A DNA stretch of 62,972 nt from an uncultured Bacteroidales bacterium (GTDB lineage Bacteria; Bacteroidota; Bacteroidia; Bacteroidales; UBA932), in contig ONQP01000006.1 of NCBI GenBank assembly GCA_900319975.1, forward strand, positions 1-62,972, in the 5' to 3' direction. Below are positions 32,901-41,862 of this stretch, one piece after another. The notes below the pieces were generated by a model. The model had not been told where the DNA came from, ran no database searches, and was given only the letters and a program-made list of their open reading frames with translations. The translations under genes were made by a program, and so were the position numbers. Each line of letters starts with the position of its first letter. The first letter of the stretch is position 1.

Positions 32901-34949
32901 CTAGTTGATCAAGTAGATTTTCTCCAGGCCGTTGTAGCTACACTTGACCGTCGCGCGGCCCGCGACGATCGGGCTGACTTCGATCCGGACGGCCGGGTCG
33001 GAGGCCTTGACCTCAAGTTTGGAATCGTCCCTGACCGGGCCGTAGACCTGGTAGCGGATCTGGTCGGTGAGACCGTTGGCGTTGGAGCAGCGGATCGGGG
33101 TGGCGGGCACGGCGAGCGCCAGCCCGTCCACGCTGATCTGCACGGTCGGGACCGTCGGGCGGCTGCAAGCCTCGCCGGCCTTGGCGAAGCCGATGCCGTG
33201 GAGGTCGAACAGGCCGATGGGGCGCTGCGGCACGTTGGGCCGGAAGCCGCCGAAGCGGGCGAAAGGATTCTCGGGCTGCTTCACCTCCGGGCCCTCGGCC
33301 ACGAGGTAGATGGCGTGCTTGCCGCTCAGGCCCTCGACGGCCGGGACGGCCACGCTGAAGGTCGTCATCTCGCGGGCCGCGTCCTCCGGCACGTCGATGA
33401 CCGCGATCTCGCGGCCTTTCCAGGTGTCATTGGCATACGGGCCGTCGAGCATCACGCGGATGCGGAAGGCGCCGCGCCCGCCGGGCGTGAGGCAGAGGCT
33501 GAGCGTGGCGCCGTCGCCCGGGCGCACGCCCTCGAAGGCCTTGATGCCCTTGGCGTCCTGCGCCAGGCCGCCGAAGCCGAAGTACTTGAAGCCGACGATG
33601 CCACCGTTGGTGATGCCGGCGAGGTCCATGCTGTTGTCCCACACGTCGTGGTTGTCCTGCATCCAGTTCTGGTCGGTCATATAGCAGGCATAGCCCGCGG
33701 AATAGTAGGCGTAGGGCGGCAGTCCGAAGATCTGGAAGCCCTCGCTCGTGACTTCGGCGCCCGTGTAGACGTTGCCGTCGGCCGCGGCGGCCACCCATTT
33801 CCCGTCCTTGGCATAAGGGTCGTAGCCCGTGATGCGGAGCGTGCCGCCGTCCGCGACCTTCTTCTTGTCCCATTCGATCTTGACGGGCGCCACCATCGGC
33901 TGGCGGGCGTTGCCGAAGCCACGCGGCGGGCGGTGGTAGAAGACATACCACTGGCCGTTGATCTCCTGTAGGGAGCCGTGGGTGTTGTGGGCGGCGTTGG
34001 CGGTCATCAGGTGCTCGCCGTTCTCGTCGGGCACCACGCCGCGCGAGTCCACGAGCACGCCGCCGGAGCGCCACGGGCCGAGCGGCGAGTCGCCGTAGGC
34101 GTAGCGCAGGGCGGAGTTGGTGGACTCCAGGCCGTAGTCCGGGCCGCTGTAGCCGGAGAAGACCATCACGTATTTGTTGCCGACCTGGCGGATGCTGGAA
34201 GCCTCGAAGAAGTTGAACTCACCGGGGTTCTGGTCCTTGTAGAGCGACGGATACTGCGTGCCCTCCGGGTCGCGCACCTCGCCGTAGCGGGCGCTGGCGG
34301 GGATGAAATAGTCGTGCAGCTCCGTGCCGGGGCGCATCGAATACATCGTCTCCGGGTCGAGCTCGATGGCGGTCGAGTGCTGGAAGCCGTAGAACGCATA
34401 GGCGCGGAACCCGCGCGCAAAGTCGGGATCTTTCTTGTTGGTCACCGGCTCGATGAAGACCGAAGGGTCGAAGTCGATGATCGAGCCGGGCAGGCAGCCG
34501 CGGCCGTCCGGCGTGGCGTTGACCGGGAAGAACGGCCCGTCGGGCCGGTCCCCGGCGCAGACCATCGCCACGCGTCCGCGCCCGCGGGAATGCGGGTACA
34601 GATAGTAGGTCTTCTTGCCCGTGGCCTTGTCCCTGACCTCCACGAGGTCGGGGGCGTACATCGTGTCCCACTGGCCGTCCACGAACCAGGTGAAGATCGG
34701 CCCTTCGTCGCGCCACTGGCTCAGGTCTTCGACCGGGGCCGACCACATCCGGATGTCGCTGCCGCAATAGGCGGTGTAGGTGATGTCGTGCGAGCCGATG
34801 ATGTAGGCGCGGTACTTGCCGGGCTGGTCCGGATCTTCGAAGACACGGGGTTCGCCGTCGGGGAGATGCTCCCACAGGGGGAGGTAGGGATTCTGGGCGG
34901 AAGCCAGGCTGCAGAGCAGCAGCAGGGCGGGCAGAAGGATTCTTTTCAT
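32901..34949 (-). CDS. Secreted GH43-family glycosidase with C-terminal carbohydrate-binding module
   Basis: The product is 682 aa from the ATG at 34949, which gives a clean signal peptide ('LLCSLASAQN'); the frame is open 82 codons upstream but that part is out of gene context. The first ~380 residues fit a five-bladed GH43 propeller: 'EPRVFEDPDQPGKYRAYI' (general base region), 'PDLVEVRDKATGKKTYYLYP', 'IDFDPSVFIEP' (central Asp), 'FFEASSIRQVGNKYVMVFSG' (general acid Glu) and 'NTHGSLQEINGQWYVFYHRP'. A CBM6-like ~140-residue region follows ('VGFKYFGFGGLAQDAKG'). Typical activities are arabinofuranosidase or xylosidase. The GH51 fusion at 36801 is a nearby functional partner. Confidence 0.87.
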   Translation of the reverse strand: MKRILLPALLLLCSLASAQNPYLPLWEHLPDGEPRVFEDPDQPGKYRAYIIGSHDITYTAYCGSDIRMWSAPVEDLSQWRDEGPIFTWFVDGQWDTMYAPDLVEVRDKATGKKTYYLYPHSRGRGRVAMVCAGDRPDGPFFPVNATPDGRGCLPGSIIDFDPSVFIEPVTNKKDPDFARGFRAYAFYGFQHSTAIELDPETMYSMRPGTELHDYFIPASARYGEVRDPEGTQYPSLYKDQNPGEFNFFEASSIRQVGNKYVMVFSGYSGPDYGLESTNSALRYAYGDSPLGPWRSGGVLVDSRGVVPDENGEHLMTANAAHNTHGSLQEINGQWYVFYHRPPRGFGNARQPMVAPVKIEWDKKKVADGGTLRITGYDPYAKDGKWVAAAADGNVYTGAEVTSEGFQIFGLPPYAYYSAGYACYMTDQNWMQDNHDVWDNSMDLAGITNGGIVGFKYFGFGGLAQDAKGIKAFEGVRPGDGATLSLCLTPGGRGAFRIRVMLDGPYANDTWKGREIAVIDVPEDAAREMTTFSVAVPAVEGLSGKHAIYLVAEGPEVKQPENPFARFGGFRPNVPQRPIGLFDLHGIGFAKAGEACSRPTVPTVQISVDGLALAVPATPIRCSNANGLTDQIRYQVYGPVRDDSKLEVKASDPAVRIEVSPIVAGRATVKCSYNGLEKIYLIN

Positions 34950-34987
34950 ACGGATATACAGTGTTGGATTGGTTTCTTTGGAGCACA

Positions 34988-35014
34988 TAAAGATACGGAT
35001 TTTTCGTATCTTCG
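34988..35014. promoter_or_regulatory. Overlapping divergent promoters (GH43 gene and DUF2207 gene)
   Basis: The minus-strand box TATCTTTA (34988-34995) and plus-strand box TATCTTCG (35007-35014) are 11 nt apart. Because each -7 box lies in the spacer region of the other promoter, the polymerase cannot occupy both at once. The boxes create the visible palindrome AAGATACG...CGTATCTT. Confidence 0.6.
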
Positions 35015-35040
35015 CATCACAAGCCAAGATTGATCTGTCG

Positions 35041-36774
35041 ATGAAGAAACTGATAACCTCCCTGCTGATCCTCTTTCTGGGTCTCTCCGCAGCGTTTGCG
35101 CAGCAGATCCGCGACATCAACGAAATCGTCGTCCTGCACCGGGACGGCAGCGCCCGCGTAGTCCAGGTCTGGGACGTGACCACGGCCGACGGCACCGAAT
35201 TCTACCTGCCTTTCGACCATCTCGGCCCGATGAACATCAAGGACCTGCAGGTGAGCGAGAACGGTACGCCGTTCGTCGCGGAAGGCGACGGCTGGGACAC
35301 CGACCGCTCCCGCGAGCAGAAGCGCGGCCGCTGCGGCATCGTCCGCAAGCGCGACGGCGTGGAGCTGTGCTGGGGATTCGGCGACTACGGCGACCACGTC
35401 TGGACGGTCAGCTATACCATCGAGGGGCTGGTGATGCAGATGGGCGAATACGCCGGCCTGTATTTCTCCTTCGTGAACCCCCAGATGATGGCTTCGCCCC
35501 AGCACGTCAAGGTCCTGCTGGTCAACGAAACCGGCGGCCCGGAATGGACGCCGGACAACGTCTCCGTATTCGGTTTCGGCAGCGACAGCGAGATCTTCTG
35601 CGAGTCGGGCGCGGTCCGCGCCGAATCGCTCGGCGCCTTCGGCTACAACGACCGGATGACGGTGCTGGTGCGTTTCGCCGACGGTCTGTTCGAGCCGGCG
35701 GTCATCTATGACGAACCTTTCGAGAAGGTCCAGAAGAGGGCCTTCCGGGGCAGCGACTACAAGGAAAAGATAGCGGCCGCCGACGTGATCTGGCTGATCC
35801 TCGGTGCCCTGGTCATCCTCTTGTTCACGCCCGTCGGCTGGGTCCTCATCGGCCTGGGCATCCTGATCTACAGGGGCATAGTCTTCCATCTGCTGGGATA
35901 CAAATACAGGACGAACATCTTCGGCAAGAGCCGGATCAAGGGCTGGTATCGCGACATCCCGCTCAAGGGCAGCCTCCCGGCGGCCTATTTCACCCTGGTG
36001 CGGGGCAGCAAGATACAGACGGGCAAGTACGCCAACAACCTGATCGGCGCCTATTTCCTCCGCTGGGTCCTGAAGGGCTACGTGGAGGTGATCCCCGAGC
36101 AGGGGCATCCGGAGCGGGTGAACCTCTCGTTCCCGCAGCAGAAAGCCTTCGACGAAGCGCTCGAGAGCGACCTGTATGAGATGGTCCGCGAGGCCAGCGG
36201 CACCAACCGCATCCTGGAGGCGGGCGAGCTGGACCGGTGGGCCAAGCGTTCGTTCCGCAAGGTTTCCGGGATTCCGGACCGGGCCCGGTCGCTGGGACTC
36301 CAGTGGTTCTCCAACCGCAATTATACGGTCTCCGACAAGCGTTTCAATGCGGAAGGCCAGGAAAAGGCGCGCCAGCTGATCGAATTCAAGAATTTCCTCG
36401 AGGACTTCACGCTGAGTTCGCAGCGCGGGGCCATTGAAGTGACGCTGTGGGAGGACTATCTCGTGTTCGCCGCCCTGTTCGGCATCGCCGACAAGGTGGC
36501 CCGGCAGTTCGAGAAGCTCTATCCTTCCGAATACAAAGCTTTCGCCCAGACCGCCCGGCTGCACTCCGGCGTCACGCTCCACAGCCTGATGTCCGTCACC
36601 AACAGCATCTCCTCCGCGGCAATGCGCAGCGCGATGTCCGCGAAGGCGGCCCATTCGGTGTCTTCCTCTTCTTCTTCCGGCGGCTCCTATCGGAGCAGCG
36701 GGGGAGGCGGGCATTTCTCGCACGGCGGCGGTGGCCATTCCTTCGGCAGCTCCCGGGGCGGCGGCACCCGATAA
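35041..36774 (+). CDS. DUF2207-type membrane protein
   Basis: The product is 577 aa from the ATG at 35041, giving a signal peptide ('LGLSAAFAQ') and a leader of 26 nt after the box. N-terminal ~220 residues form a beta-rich periplasmic domain ('EIVVLHRDGSARVVQVWDVT'). Two adjacent membrane segments at ~245-285 follow ('IWLILGALVILLFTPVGWVL'), then a cytoplasmic ~270-residue domain. The extreme C-terminus is a Ser/Gly/His-rich low-complexity tail ('GGGGHFSHGGGGHSFG'), which is typical of DUF2207 and TPM-like proteins. Function is unknown. It is 26 nt before the esterase-GH51 fusion, so likely the same transcript. Confidence 0.8.
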   Translation: MKKLITSLLILFLGLSAAFAQQIRDINEIVVLHRDGSARVVQVWDVTTADGTEFYLPFDHLGPMNIKDLQVSENGTPFVAEGDGWDTDRSREQKRGRCGIVRKRDGVELCWGFGDYGDHVWTVSYTIEGLVMQMGEYAGLYFSFVNPQMMASPQHVKVLLVNETGGPEWTPDNVSVFGFGSDSEIFCESGAVRAESLGAFGYNDRMTVLVRFADGLFEPAVIYDEPFEKVQKRAFRGSDYKEKIAAADVIWLILGALVILLFTPVGWVLIGLGILIYRGIVFHLLGYKYRTNIFGKSRIKGWYRDIPLKGSLPAAYFTLVRGSKIQTGKYANNLIGAYFLRWVLKGYVEVIPEQGHPERVNLSFPQQKAFDEALESDLYEMVREASGTNRILEAGELDRWAKRSFRKVSGIPDRARSLGLQWFSNRNYTVSDKRFNAEGQEKARQLIEFKNFLEDFTLSSQRGAIEVTLWEDYLVFAALFGIADKVARQFEKLYPSEYKAFAQTARLHSGVTLHSLMSVTNSISSAAMRSAMSAKAAHSVSSSSSSGGSYRSSGGGGHFSHGGGGHSFGSSRGGGTR

Positions 36775-36800
36775 TGTTTCCCTGACAATCCAATCCAATC

Positions 36801-39800
36801 ATGAGAAAGACAATAACCACGGTGCTTGTGGCGGCCTGCGTCTGCCTGACGGCAAAGGCGCAGACGCCCGACCCCAATTTCTTCATCTACCTGTGTTTCG
36901 GTCAGTCCAACATGGAGGCGGGCGCACGCCCGGCCGAGCAGGACAAGGATTTCAACGATCCCCGCTTCCAGTTCATGGCGGCCGTGGACATGCCGCGCTT
37001 TGAGCGCGAGCGGAACCACTGGTACACGGCCGTTCCGCCCATCTGCCGGCAGACCAACAACATGGGCCCGGTCGATTTCTTCGGCCGCAAGATGATCGAG
37101 GTGCTGCCCGAGCAGTACCGCGTGGGCGTGATCAACGTCTCCGTGGCGGGCGCGAAGCTCGAACTCTGGGACAAGGACGCCTGCGAGGAGTATCTCGCGA
37201 TGGAGTCCGCCGACCCTTCGCGCGGCTGGCTCGTGGACATGGCGAAAGAATATGGGATGAATCCCTACCAGCGCCTGCTGGAGACGGCCCGCGAGGCGCA
37301 GAAATACGGCGTGATCAAGGGCATGCTCCTGCATCAGGGCGAGTCCAACCCGGACGACGCTGCCTGGCCGGGTCGCGTGAAGAAGATCCACGACGACCTG
37401 TGCGCGGAGCTGGGCCTGGACCCGGCGGAGATCCCGCTGCTGGCCGGTGAACTGAAATATGCCGAGCAGGACGGCGTGTGCGCCGCCTTCAACGAGGTGG
37501 TCCTGCCGCACCTGCCGGAGGTGATGCCCAACGCCTACGTCATCTCCGCACTCGGCTGCGAGAGCACGGGCGACCAGTTCCATTTCAACACCGAGGGCAT
37601 GCGCCTGATGGGCTGCCGCATGGCGGAGAAGATGCTCGAGCTGCAGGGCTTCACGCAGCCCGCGCGCCGCACCCTGATCCTGGAGCCGGAGGAGCTGGGC
37701 ATCCGCATCAGCCCGACCCTGTCCGGCATCTTCTTCGAGGACATCAACCAGAGCGTGGACGGCGGCATCTGTGCGCAGCTGATCCAGAACAACTCTTTCC
37801 AGGCATACAACGTCCCGGACGGTCCGGAGAATGAATTCTCCCAGAGCGACACCGTCTTCTTCGGCTGGACGGTCATCCGCAGGGAAGGCGCCCTGGGCAG
37901 CGCCCGCGCCGTGGCGGACAAGCCGCTCGTGAAGAAGCTGAAGCGCTGGTACGACTTCGATCCCAACGACCAGTATGACGACGAGCTGCGCTACAAGCAG
38001 TATAGCGTCCGCTTCGACATCGAGGAGCCGGGCGCGGGCTTCGGCATCGCGGCCAACGGCTACGGCATCGCCGAATACCGGCGCGGCCCGGGCCAGATCT
38101 ATTCCGACAACACGCAGACGGCCTCCATTCCCGCGAAGGAGGGCGTGAGCTACGACCTGGGCCTGTACCTGCAGGGCAAGAAATACAAGGGCACGGTCTC
38201 CGTGTACCTGGAGGATGCCGCGGGCAACCGGAATTCCAACGTCGTCACCATCTCCAGGCTCGGCAAGAAGTGGAAGCAGTACACCGGCACGCTGACCGCG
38301 GAGCGCTCCGTCGACAGCCGCCTCGCCATCGTGGCCGATAAGAAGGGCACCTTCTGGCTGGACTTCGTCACCCTCGTGCCGGAGGCCTCCGAACTCTGGA
38401 AGGGCGGTCAGTACGGCCCCTTCCGCAAGGATCTGCTGGAGGCGCTGGAAGCCCTCCATCCGACCTTCATGCGCTTCCCGGGCGGCTGCGCCTCCGAGGG
38501 CCCGAACTACTTCGGACAGGTGTTCTGGAAGAACAGCATCGGTCCGCGCGAGGAGCGCCTCGGCTTCCGCAACCACTGGGGCTACTGGACCTCGCAGCAC
38601 ATCGGATTCTATGAGTACCTGCTGATGGCGGAAGGCCTCGGCGCCACGCCGCTGCCGGTGCTCAACAACGGCGTCACCTGCCAGTTCGCGGGCCACAAAT
38701 ACATCGCTCCGCTCGACACGCAGGCCGACCGCGACCGCTTCTATAGCATCTTCGTCAAGGACGCGCTCGACTTCATCGAGTTCTGCAACGGCGACGTCAC
38801 CACCGAGTGGGGCGCCCGCCGCGCGGCGCTGGGCCACCCGGCCCCGTTCCACCTGAAGTATCTGGGCATCGGCAACGAGAACCAGGGTCCCGAGTTCTGG
38901 GAGCGCTTCGACATCATGTACAAGGCCGTCAAGGAGAAATATCCCGAGATCGTCATCGTCACGACGGCCGGTGCCGCCGACGCGGGCCGGGAGTTCAACG
39001 CCAACATGGCCATCATCGACGAGAAATACCCCGACACCATCGTGGACGAGCACTATTATAAGGGTGACGACTGGTTCTTCGGCAACCGCGACCGCTACAA
39101 CCCCGGCAAGGAGCGCGGCAACGAAGGCCATACCTACGACCGCAGCAAGCCTACGCGCGTGTTCGTCGGCGAGTTCGCCAACAACCGCGCCAACAACGCC
39201 TATTCCTCCGCCCTCGCGGAGGCGGCCTACTGGACCGGCCTGGAGCGCAACTCCGACATGGTCGTGATGGCGGCCTACGCCCCGCTCTTCTGCAAGAAGG
39301 GCTTCAACAAGTGGGACTCCAACCTCATCTGGTTCGACAACCGCGGCATGTGGCGTTCCTGCAACTACTATTATCAGCAGCTCTTCTCCGTGGCGGGCGA
39401 CCACGCCTTCGCCACGTCGGAAGTGCTGGACGGCGGGACGCCGGACGACAAGGTCTTCACCTCGCCGACCATCGACACGCAGACGGGCGAGATCTTCATC
39501 AAGTTCGTCAACGCCGAGGCGGTGGACAAGCTGGTCACGGTCGCGACCGGCAGCGTGACGGCCTATGAGGCAACGCTCGAGTTCGTCTCCTCGCACGACA
39601 CGTCCGTCAAGAACCAGGGCAGCCAGAACTACTATTCCAGCCACCCGGACTACGCCGCGCCGGCCGCCGGCCCGCGTGCGGGCGAGCGCCCCGGCCTGGT
39701 CGGGATGGCGTTCCGCTTCGGCCGCCGCGTCAAGTACACCGAGCCGGTGGTGCCGCACACCAAGTCGCTCGGCACCGTACGGCAGAGCTTCGAATTCACG

Positions 39801-39848
39801 ATGCCGGAGAATTCTATCGGCATCCTGCGGCTGAAACCGGCGAAATAA
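36801..39848 (+). CDS. Fused carbohydrate acetylesterase (SGNH) and GH51 alpha-L-arabinofuranosidase
   Basis: The product is 1015 aa with a signal peptide ('CVCLTAKAQT'). Residues ~25-290 are a sialate-O-acetylesterase/CE6-like SGNH esterase: 'FGQSNMEAG' holds the nucleophile Ser (block I), 'GVINVSVAGAKLELW' block II, 'MLLHQGESNPDD' block III, and a catalytic Asp-His in 'DQFHFNTEGMRLMG'. Residues ~298-1015 are GH51: 'GIFFEDINQSVDGGICAQLI', the acid/base Glu693 in 'LGIGNENQGPEFW' and nucleophile Glu791 in 'VFVGEFANN'. It would remove O-acetyl groups and arabinose side-chains from arabinoxylan or pectin. It is secreted into the periplasm or outer surface. Confidence 0.9.
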   Translation: MRKTITTVLVAACVCLTAKAQTPDPNFFIYLCFGQSNMEAGARPAEQDKDFNDPRFQFMAAVDMPRFERERNHWYTAVPPICRQTNNMGPVDFFGRKMIEVLPEQYRVGVINVSVAGAKLELWDKDACEEYLAMESADPSRGWLVDMAKEYGMNPYQRLLETAREAQKYGVIKGMLLHQGESNPDDAAWPGRVKKIHDDLCAELGLDPAEIPLLAGELKYAEQDGVCAAFNEVVLPHLPEVMPNAYVISALGCESTGDQFHFNTEGMRLMGCRMAEKMLELQGFTQPARRTLILEPEELGIRISPTLSGIFFEDINQSVDGGICAQLIQNNSFQAYNVPDGPENEFSQSDTVFFGWTVIRREGALGSARAVADKPLVKKLKRWYDFDPNDQYDDELRYKQYSVRFDIEEPGAGFGIAANGYGIAEYRRGPGQIYSDNTQTASIPAKEGVSYDLGLYLQGKKYKGTVSVYLEDAAGNRNSNVVTISRLGKKWKQYTGTLTAERSVDSRLAIVADKKGTFWLDFVTLVPEASELWKGGQYGPFRKDLLEALEALHPTFMRFPGGCASEGPNYFGQVFWKNSIGPREERLGFRNHWGYWTSQHIGFYEYLLMAEGLGATPLPVLNNGVTCQFAGHKYIAPLDTQADRDRFYSIFVKDALDFIEFCNGDVTTEWGARRAALGHPAPFHLKYLGIGNENQGPEFWERFDIMYKAVKEKYPEIVIVTTAGAADAGREFNANMAIIDEKYPDTIVDEHYYKGDDWFFGNRDRYNPGKERGNEGHTYDRSKPTRVFVGEFANNRANNAYSSALAEAAYWTGLERNSDMVVMAAYAPLFCKKGFNKWDSNLIWFDNRGMWRSCNYYYQQLFSVAGDHAFATSEVLDGGTPDDKVFTSPTIDTQTGEIFIKFVNAEAVDKLVTVATGSVTAYEATLEFVSSHDTSVKNQGSQNYYSSHPDYAAPAAGPRAGERPGLVGMAFRFGRRVKYTEPVVPHTKSLGTVRQSFEFTMPENSIGILRLKPAK

Positions 39849-39852
39849 TTTT

Positions 39853-39860
39853 TATCTTTG
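39853..39860 (+). promoter_or_regulatory. -7 box of the L,D-transpeptidase gene
   Basis: TATCTTTG lies 8 nt before the ATG at 39869 and begins only 5 nt after the stop of the GH51 fusion. The leader would be 3 nt or less. Confidence 0.55.
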
Positions 39861-39868
39861 CCCCCGTT

Positions 39869-40390
39869 ATGAAGAAATTCCTCCTCTTTGTGCTGGCCTT
39901 GCTCCCGGTCCTGAACGCCGGAGCCCAGAGCCGTTTCGCGAAATATCTCGACCAGGCGGAGAACGCTCCGTTCGTGGTCGTGGACAAGCAAGCCCTCAAG
40001 CTCACCCTCGTCGACCCGCAGGGAGAGCCCATCAAGGAATACGGCATCTCCGTCGCCGTCAACTACGGGCCCAAGAAGGTCCGCGGCGACCACAAGACCC
40101 CGGAGGGGACCTTCAAGATCAACCAGCTGCTCAACGCCAAGGGCCTCTCGCACGACTTCAAGGATGGCAAGGGACCCATTCCCGACGCCTATGGCCCGTG
40201 GTTCCTGCGCCTGGACGTGCCGGGCTTCCGGGACATCGGCATCCACGGCACGCCCTTCCCCGAGTCCATCGGGACGCGGGCCACGGAAGGCTGCGTGCGG
40301 ATGCGCAACGAAGACATCCTGGACCTGAAGGCCCGGGTCAAGGTCGGCACGGTGGTCATCATCCTGCCGGACGCGGTTGAAAAAAGTTAA
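39869..40390 (+). CDS. L,D-transpeptidase (YkuD domain)
   Basis: The product is 173 aa with a signal peptide ('VLNAGAQS'). The YkuD core is present: 'FVVVDKQALKLTLVDPQG', 'TPEGTFKINQL', 'DIGIHGTPFPESIG' and the catalytic Cys142 in 'RATEGCVRMRNEDI'. The usual [S/T]HGC is TEGC here, so the second His of the consensus is Glu; the distal His in 'GIHGT' is retained. The reaction forms 3-3 cross-links in peptidoglycan or attaches proteins to it. Followed by a ~95-bp intergenic region carrying a candidate ECF promoter. Confidence 0.88.
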   Translation: MKKFLLFVLALLPVLNAGAQSRFAKYLDQAENAPFVVVDKQALKLTLVDPQGEPIKEYGISVAVNYGPKKVRGDHKTPEGTFKINQLLNAKGLSHDFKDGKGPIPDAYGPWFLRLDVPGFRDIGIHGTPFPESIGTRATEGCVRMRNEDILDLKARVKVGTVVIILPDAVEKS

Positions 40391-40398
40391 AAATTTGC

Positions 40399-40468
40399 GT
40401 TAACATTTTCTGGACTTGTCCGTCATATTATCGGAACCGGGTTGAGGCGCGCCGCCCACGGTTCCGAT
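40399..40468 (+). promoter_or_regulatory. Candidate ECF-sigma promoter and 5' stem-loop before the DUF4252/sigma operon
   Basis: GTTAACATTTT (40399-40409) resembles an ECF -35 AAC element, and CGTCATA (40421-40427) an ECF -10, with 16 nt between AAC and CGTC. Immediately downstream, ATCGGAACCG (40430-40439) pairs perfectly with CGGTTCCGAT (40459-40468). No TAnnTTTG box is visible, in contrast to neighbouring genes. Autoregulation by the sigma factor at 40997 is the natural prediction. Confidence 0.45.
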
Positions 40469-40485
40469 ATATGTTTTAAAAACCA

Positions 40486-41004
40486 ATGAAAACAATGAAA
40501 AAGTTACTTGCATTGCTCCTCTTGATCATGCTGCCGCTGGCAGCATTCGCAGGGAGACCTGCCAAGCGGAGCAACAACGTCCGCCTCTCCTCGCTCATCA
40601 CCGAGTGCCGTCAGTACGAAGGCGCCGAAGTAGTCAACCTGGGCTGGATGGGCACGGCCCTGATCAAGGGCATCATCCGGGTCTCCGCCGACAACGATCC
40701 CGAGGCCCGTGCGGCCTTGAAGCTGCTCTCCGGCGTGAAGCGCTTCGGCGTCCTGGAGTTCAGCGACTGCTCCCAGGCGGCGCGCGAAAGGATCACTGAC
40801 AGGATCGACCGGTTTCTCGACAGGTCGGAAATTCTGATGGAGGTCAAGCAGGACGATACGCGCCTGAGCATCTATGGCCTGCTGGACGACGCAGCCGGGA
40901 CCGTGCGGGATATCGTTCTGTATGACGCGGAGAGCAGCGTGCTCATGTTTGTGAAAGGGACCGTCTCGATGGAAGCGGTCGGGACGCTGATGGCCGATGA
41001 CTAG
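40486..41004 (+). CDS. DUF4252 protein
   Basis: The product is 172 aa with a signal peptide ('LPLAAFAGRP'). The remainder contains the DUF4252 pattern of a helix followed by strands around 'VLEFSDCSQAARERITDRI' and a middle 'ILMEVKQDDTRLSIYG'. DUF4252 proteins of Bacteroidota usually sit with ECF sigma factors. Its end overlaps the sigma gene by 8 nt (ATGACTAG). The second DUF4252 gene of the cassette is at 41859. Role unknown; a secreted effector or sensor input for the sigma pathway is plausible. Confidence 0.78.
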   Translation: MKTMKKLLALLLLIMLPLAAFAGRPAKRSNNVRLSSLITECRQYEGAEVVNLGWMGTALIKGIIRVSADNDPEARAALKLLSGVKRFGVLEFSDCSQAARERITDRIDRFLDRSEILMEVKQDDTRLSIYGLLDDAAGTVRDIVLYDAESSVLMFVKGTVSMEAVGTLMADD

Positions 41005-41479
41005 CGAACGCTTCCAGGCAGAGTACCTGCCCCTGTCCGGGACTTTCTACCAGGTGGCCCACTACATCCTCGAGGATGCGGCCGAGGCGGAAGACGCCGT
41101 ACAGGAACTGTTCCTCAAGCTCTGGGCGGACCGGGACGACCTGGACGCCGTCCACAACCCCAAGGGCTATGGGCTCCGGGTGCTCCGCAACCTTTGTCTC
41201 GACCGGGTCCGCCGCCGGAGCAAGCTGTCGCTCCCGTCCGAGCTTCCCGAGCAGGAATGGCCGGGCCGGCAGGACGAGGCGGTCGACGACAAGGAGAAAC
41301 TCGCCAAGGTGCTCGACGCCATCAAGTCCCTGCCTGACAGGCAGCGCACCGTGCTCACGCTCCGGACCCTGGACGGCCTCTCCTACGAGGAGATCACCGA
41401 ACGGACCGGCATTGGAAACCTTACGTTACGCGTCCTGCTTTCGCAGGCACGCCGAAAAATAAAGACTGCAATCATATGA
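40997..41479 (+). CDS. ECF-type RNA polymerase sigma factor
   Basis: The product is 160 aa. Region 2 is 'AEDAVQELFLKLWADRDDL' with the following 'NPKGYGLRVLRNLCLDRVRR'. Region 4 has 'LPDRQRTVLTLRTLDGLSYE' and 'GIGNLTLRVLLSQARRKIK'. There is no C-terminal extension. It overlaps the DUF4252 gene upstream (8 nt) and the anti-sigma-like gene downstream (4 nt). Confidence 0.93.
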   Translation: MTSERFQAEYLPLSGTFYQVAHYILEDAAEAEDAVQELFLKLWADRDDLDAVHNPKGYGLRVLRNLCLDRVRRRSKLSLPSELPEQEWPGRQDEAVDDKEKLAKVLDAIKSLPDRQRTVLTLRTLDGLSYEEITERTGIGNLTLRVLLSQARRKIKTAII

Positions 41480-41862
41480 AGACCCTCGAAGAAATAGAAA
41501 GACTCAGCCTCGAAGAGCTGGAACAGGAAGCCACCCGCGCCGCCGCGCCCGTCCCCGACGGGCTGCAGGAACGCCTCCGGCAGACGCTCGCCGCCCGCGA
41601 ACTCGCGGACGCGGCCCGGCCCCGCCCGACCCGCTGGATCCCGTATGCTTCGCTTGCCGTGGCCGCAGCGGCCGCCGCGATCATCGCCCTGCCGCAGCAC
41701 GGCCCGAAGGACACCTTCGACGACCCGCGCCTGGCATATGCCGAAGTCGAGAAGGTCTTCCGGACCATCTCCGACAAGATGAACGAAGGCGTGGCGCTCG
41801 TCCGCGAAGCGGAAGCCTCCGCCGAAATCCCCCAGAACATCCTTAACAAGACACAGAAATGA
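41476..41862 (+). CDS. Anti-sigma-factor-like single-span membrane protein
   Basis: The product is 128 aa. A short N-terminal cytoplasmic part ('KTLEEIERLSLEELEQEATR') and a single hydrophobic segment at ~56-72 ('IPYASLAVAAAAAAIIALP') precede a periplasmic C-terminus. The organisation, size and location directly after an ECF sigma gene (ATGA overlap) indicate an anti-sigma factor, although the usual zinc-binding ASD motif (HxxxCxxC) is absent. It overlaps the second DUF4252 gene by 4 nt. Confidence 0.7.
   Translation: MKTLEEIERLSLEELEQEATRAAAPVPDGLQERLRQTLAARELADAARPRPTRWIPYASLAVAAAAAAIIALPQHGPKDTFDDPRLAYAEVEKVFRTISDKMNEGVALVREAEASAEIPQNILNKTQK

Noticed and set aside
36687-39758. A 1023-codon open frame on the minus strand opposite the esterase-GH51 gene
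   Set aside because: Its translation is Arg/Gly/Val/His-rich with no domain or signal peptide; it mirrors the GC-rich codon pattern of the real gene, which has complete catalytic motifs.
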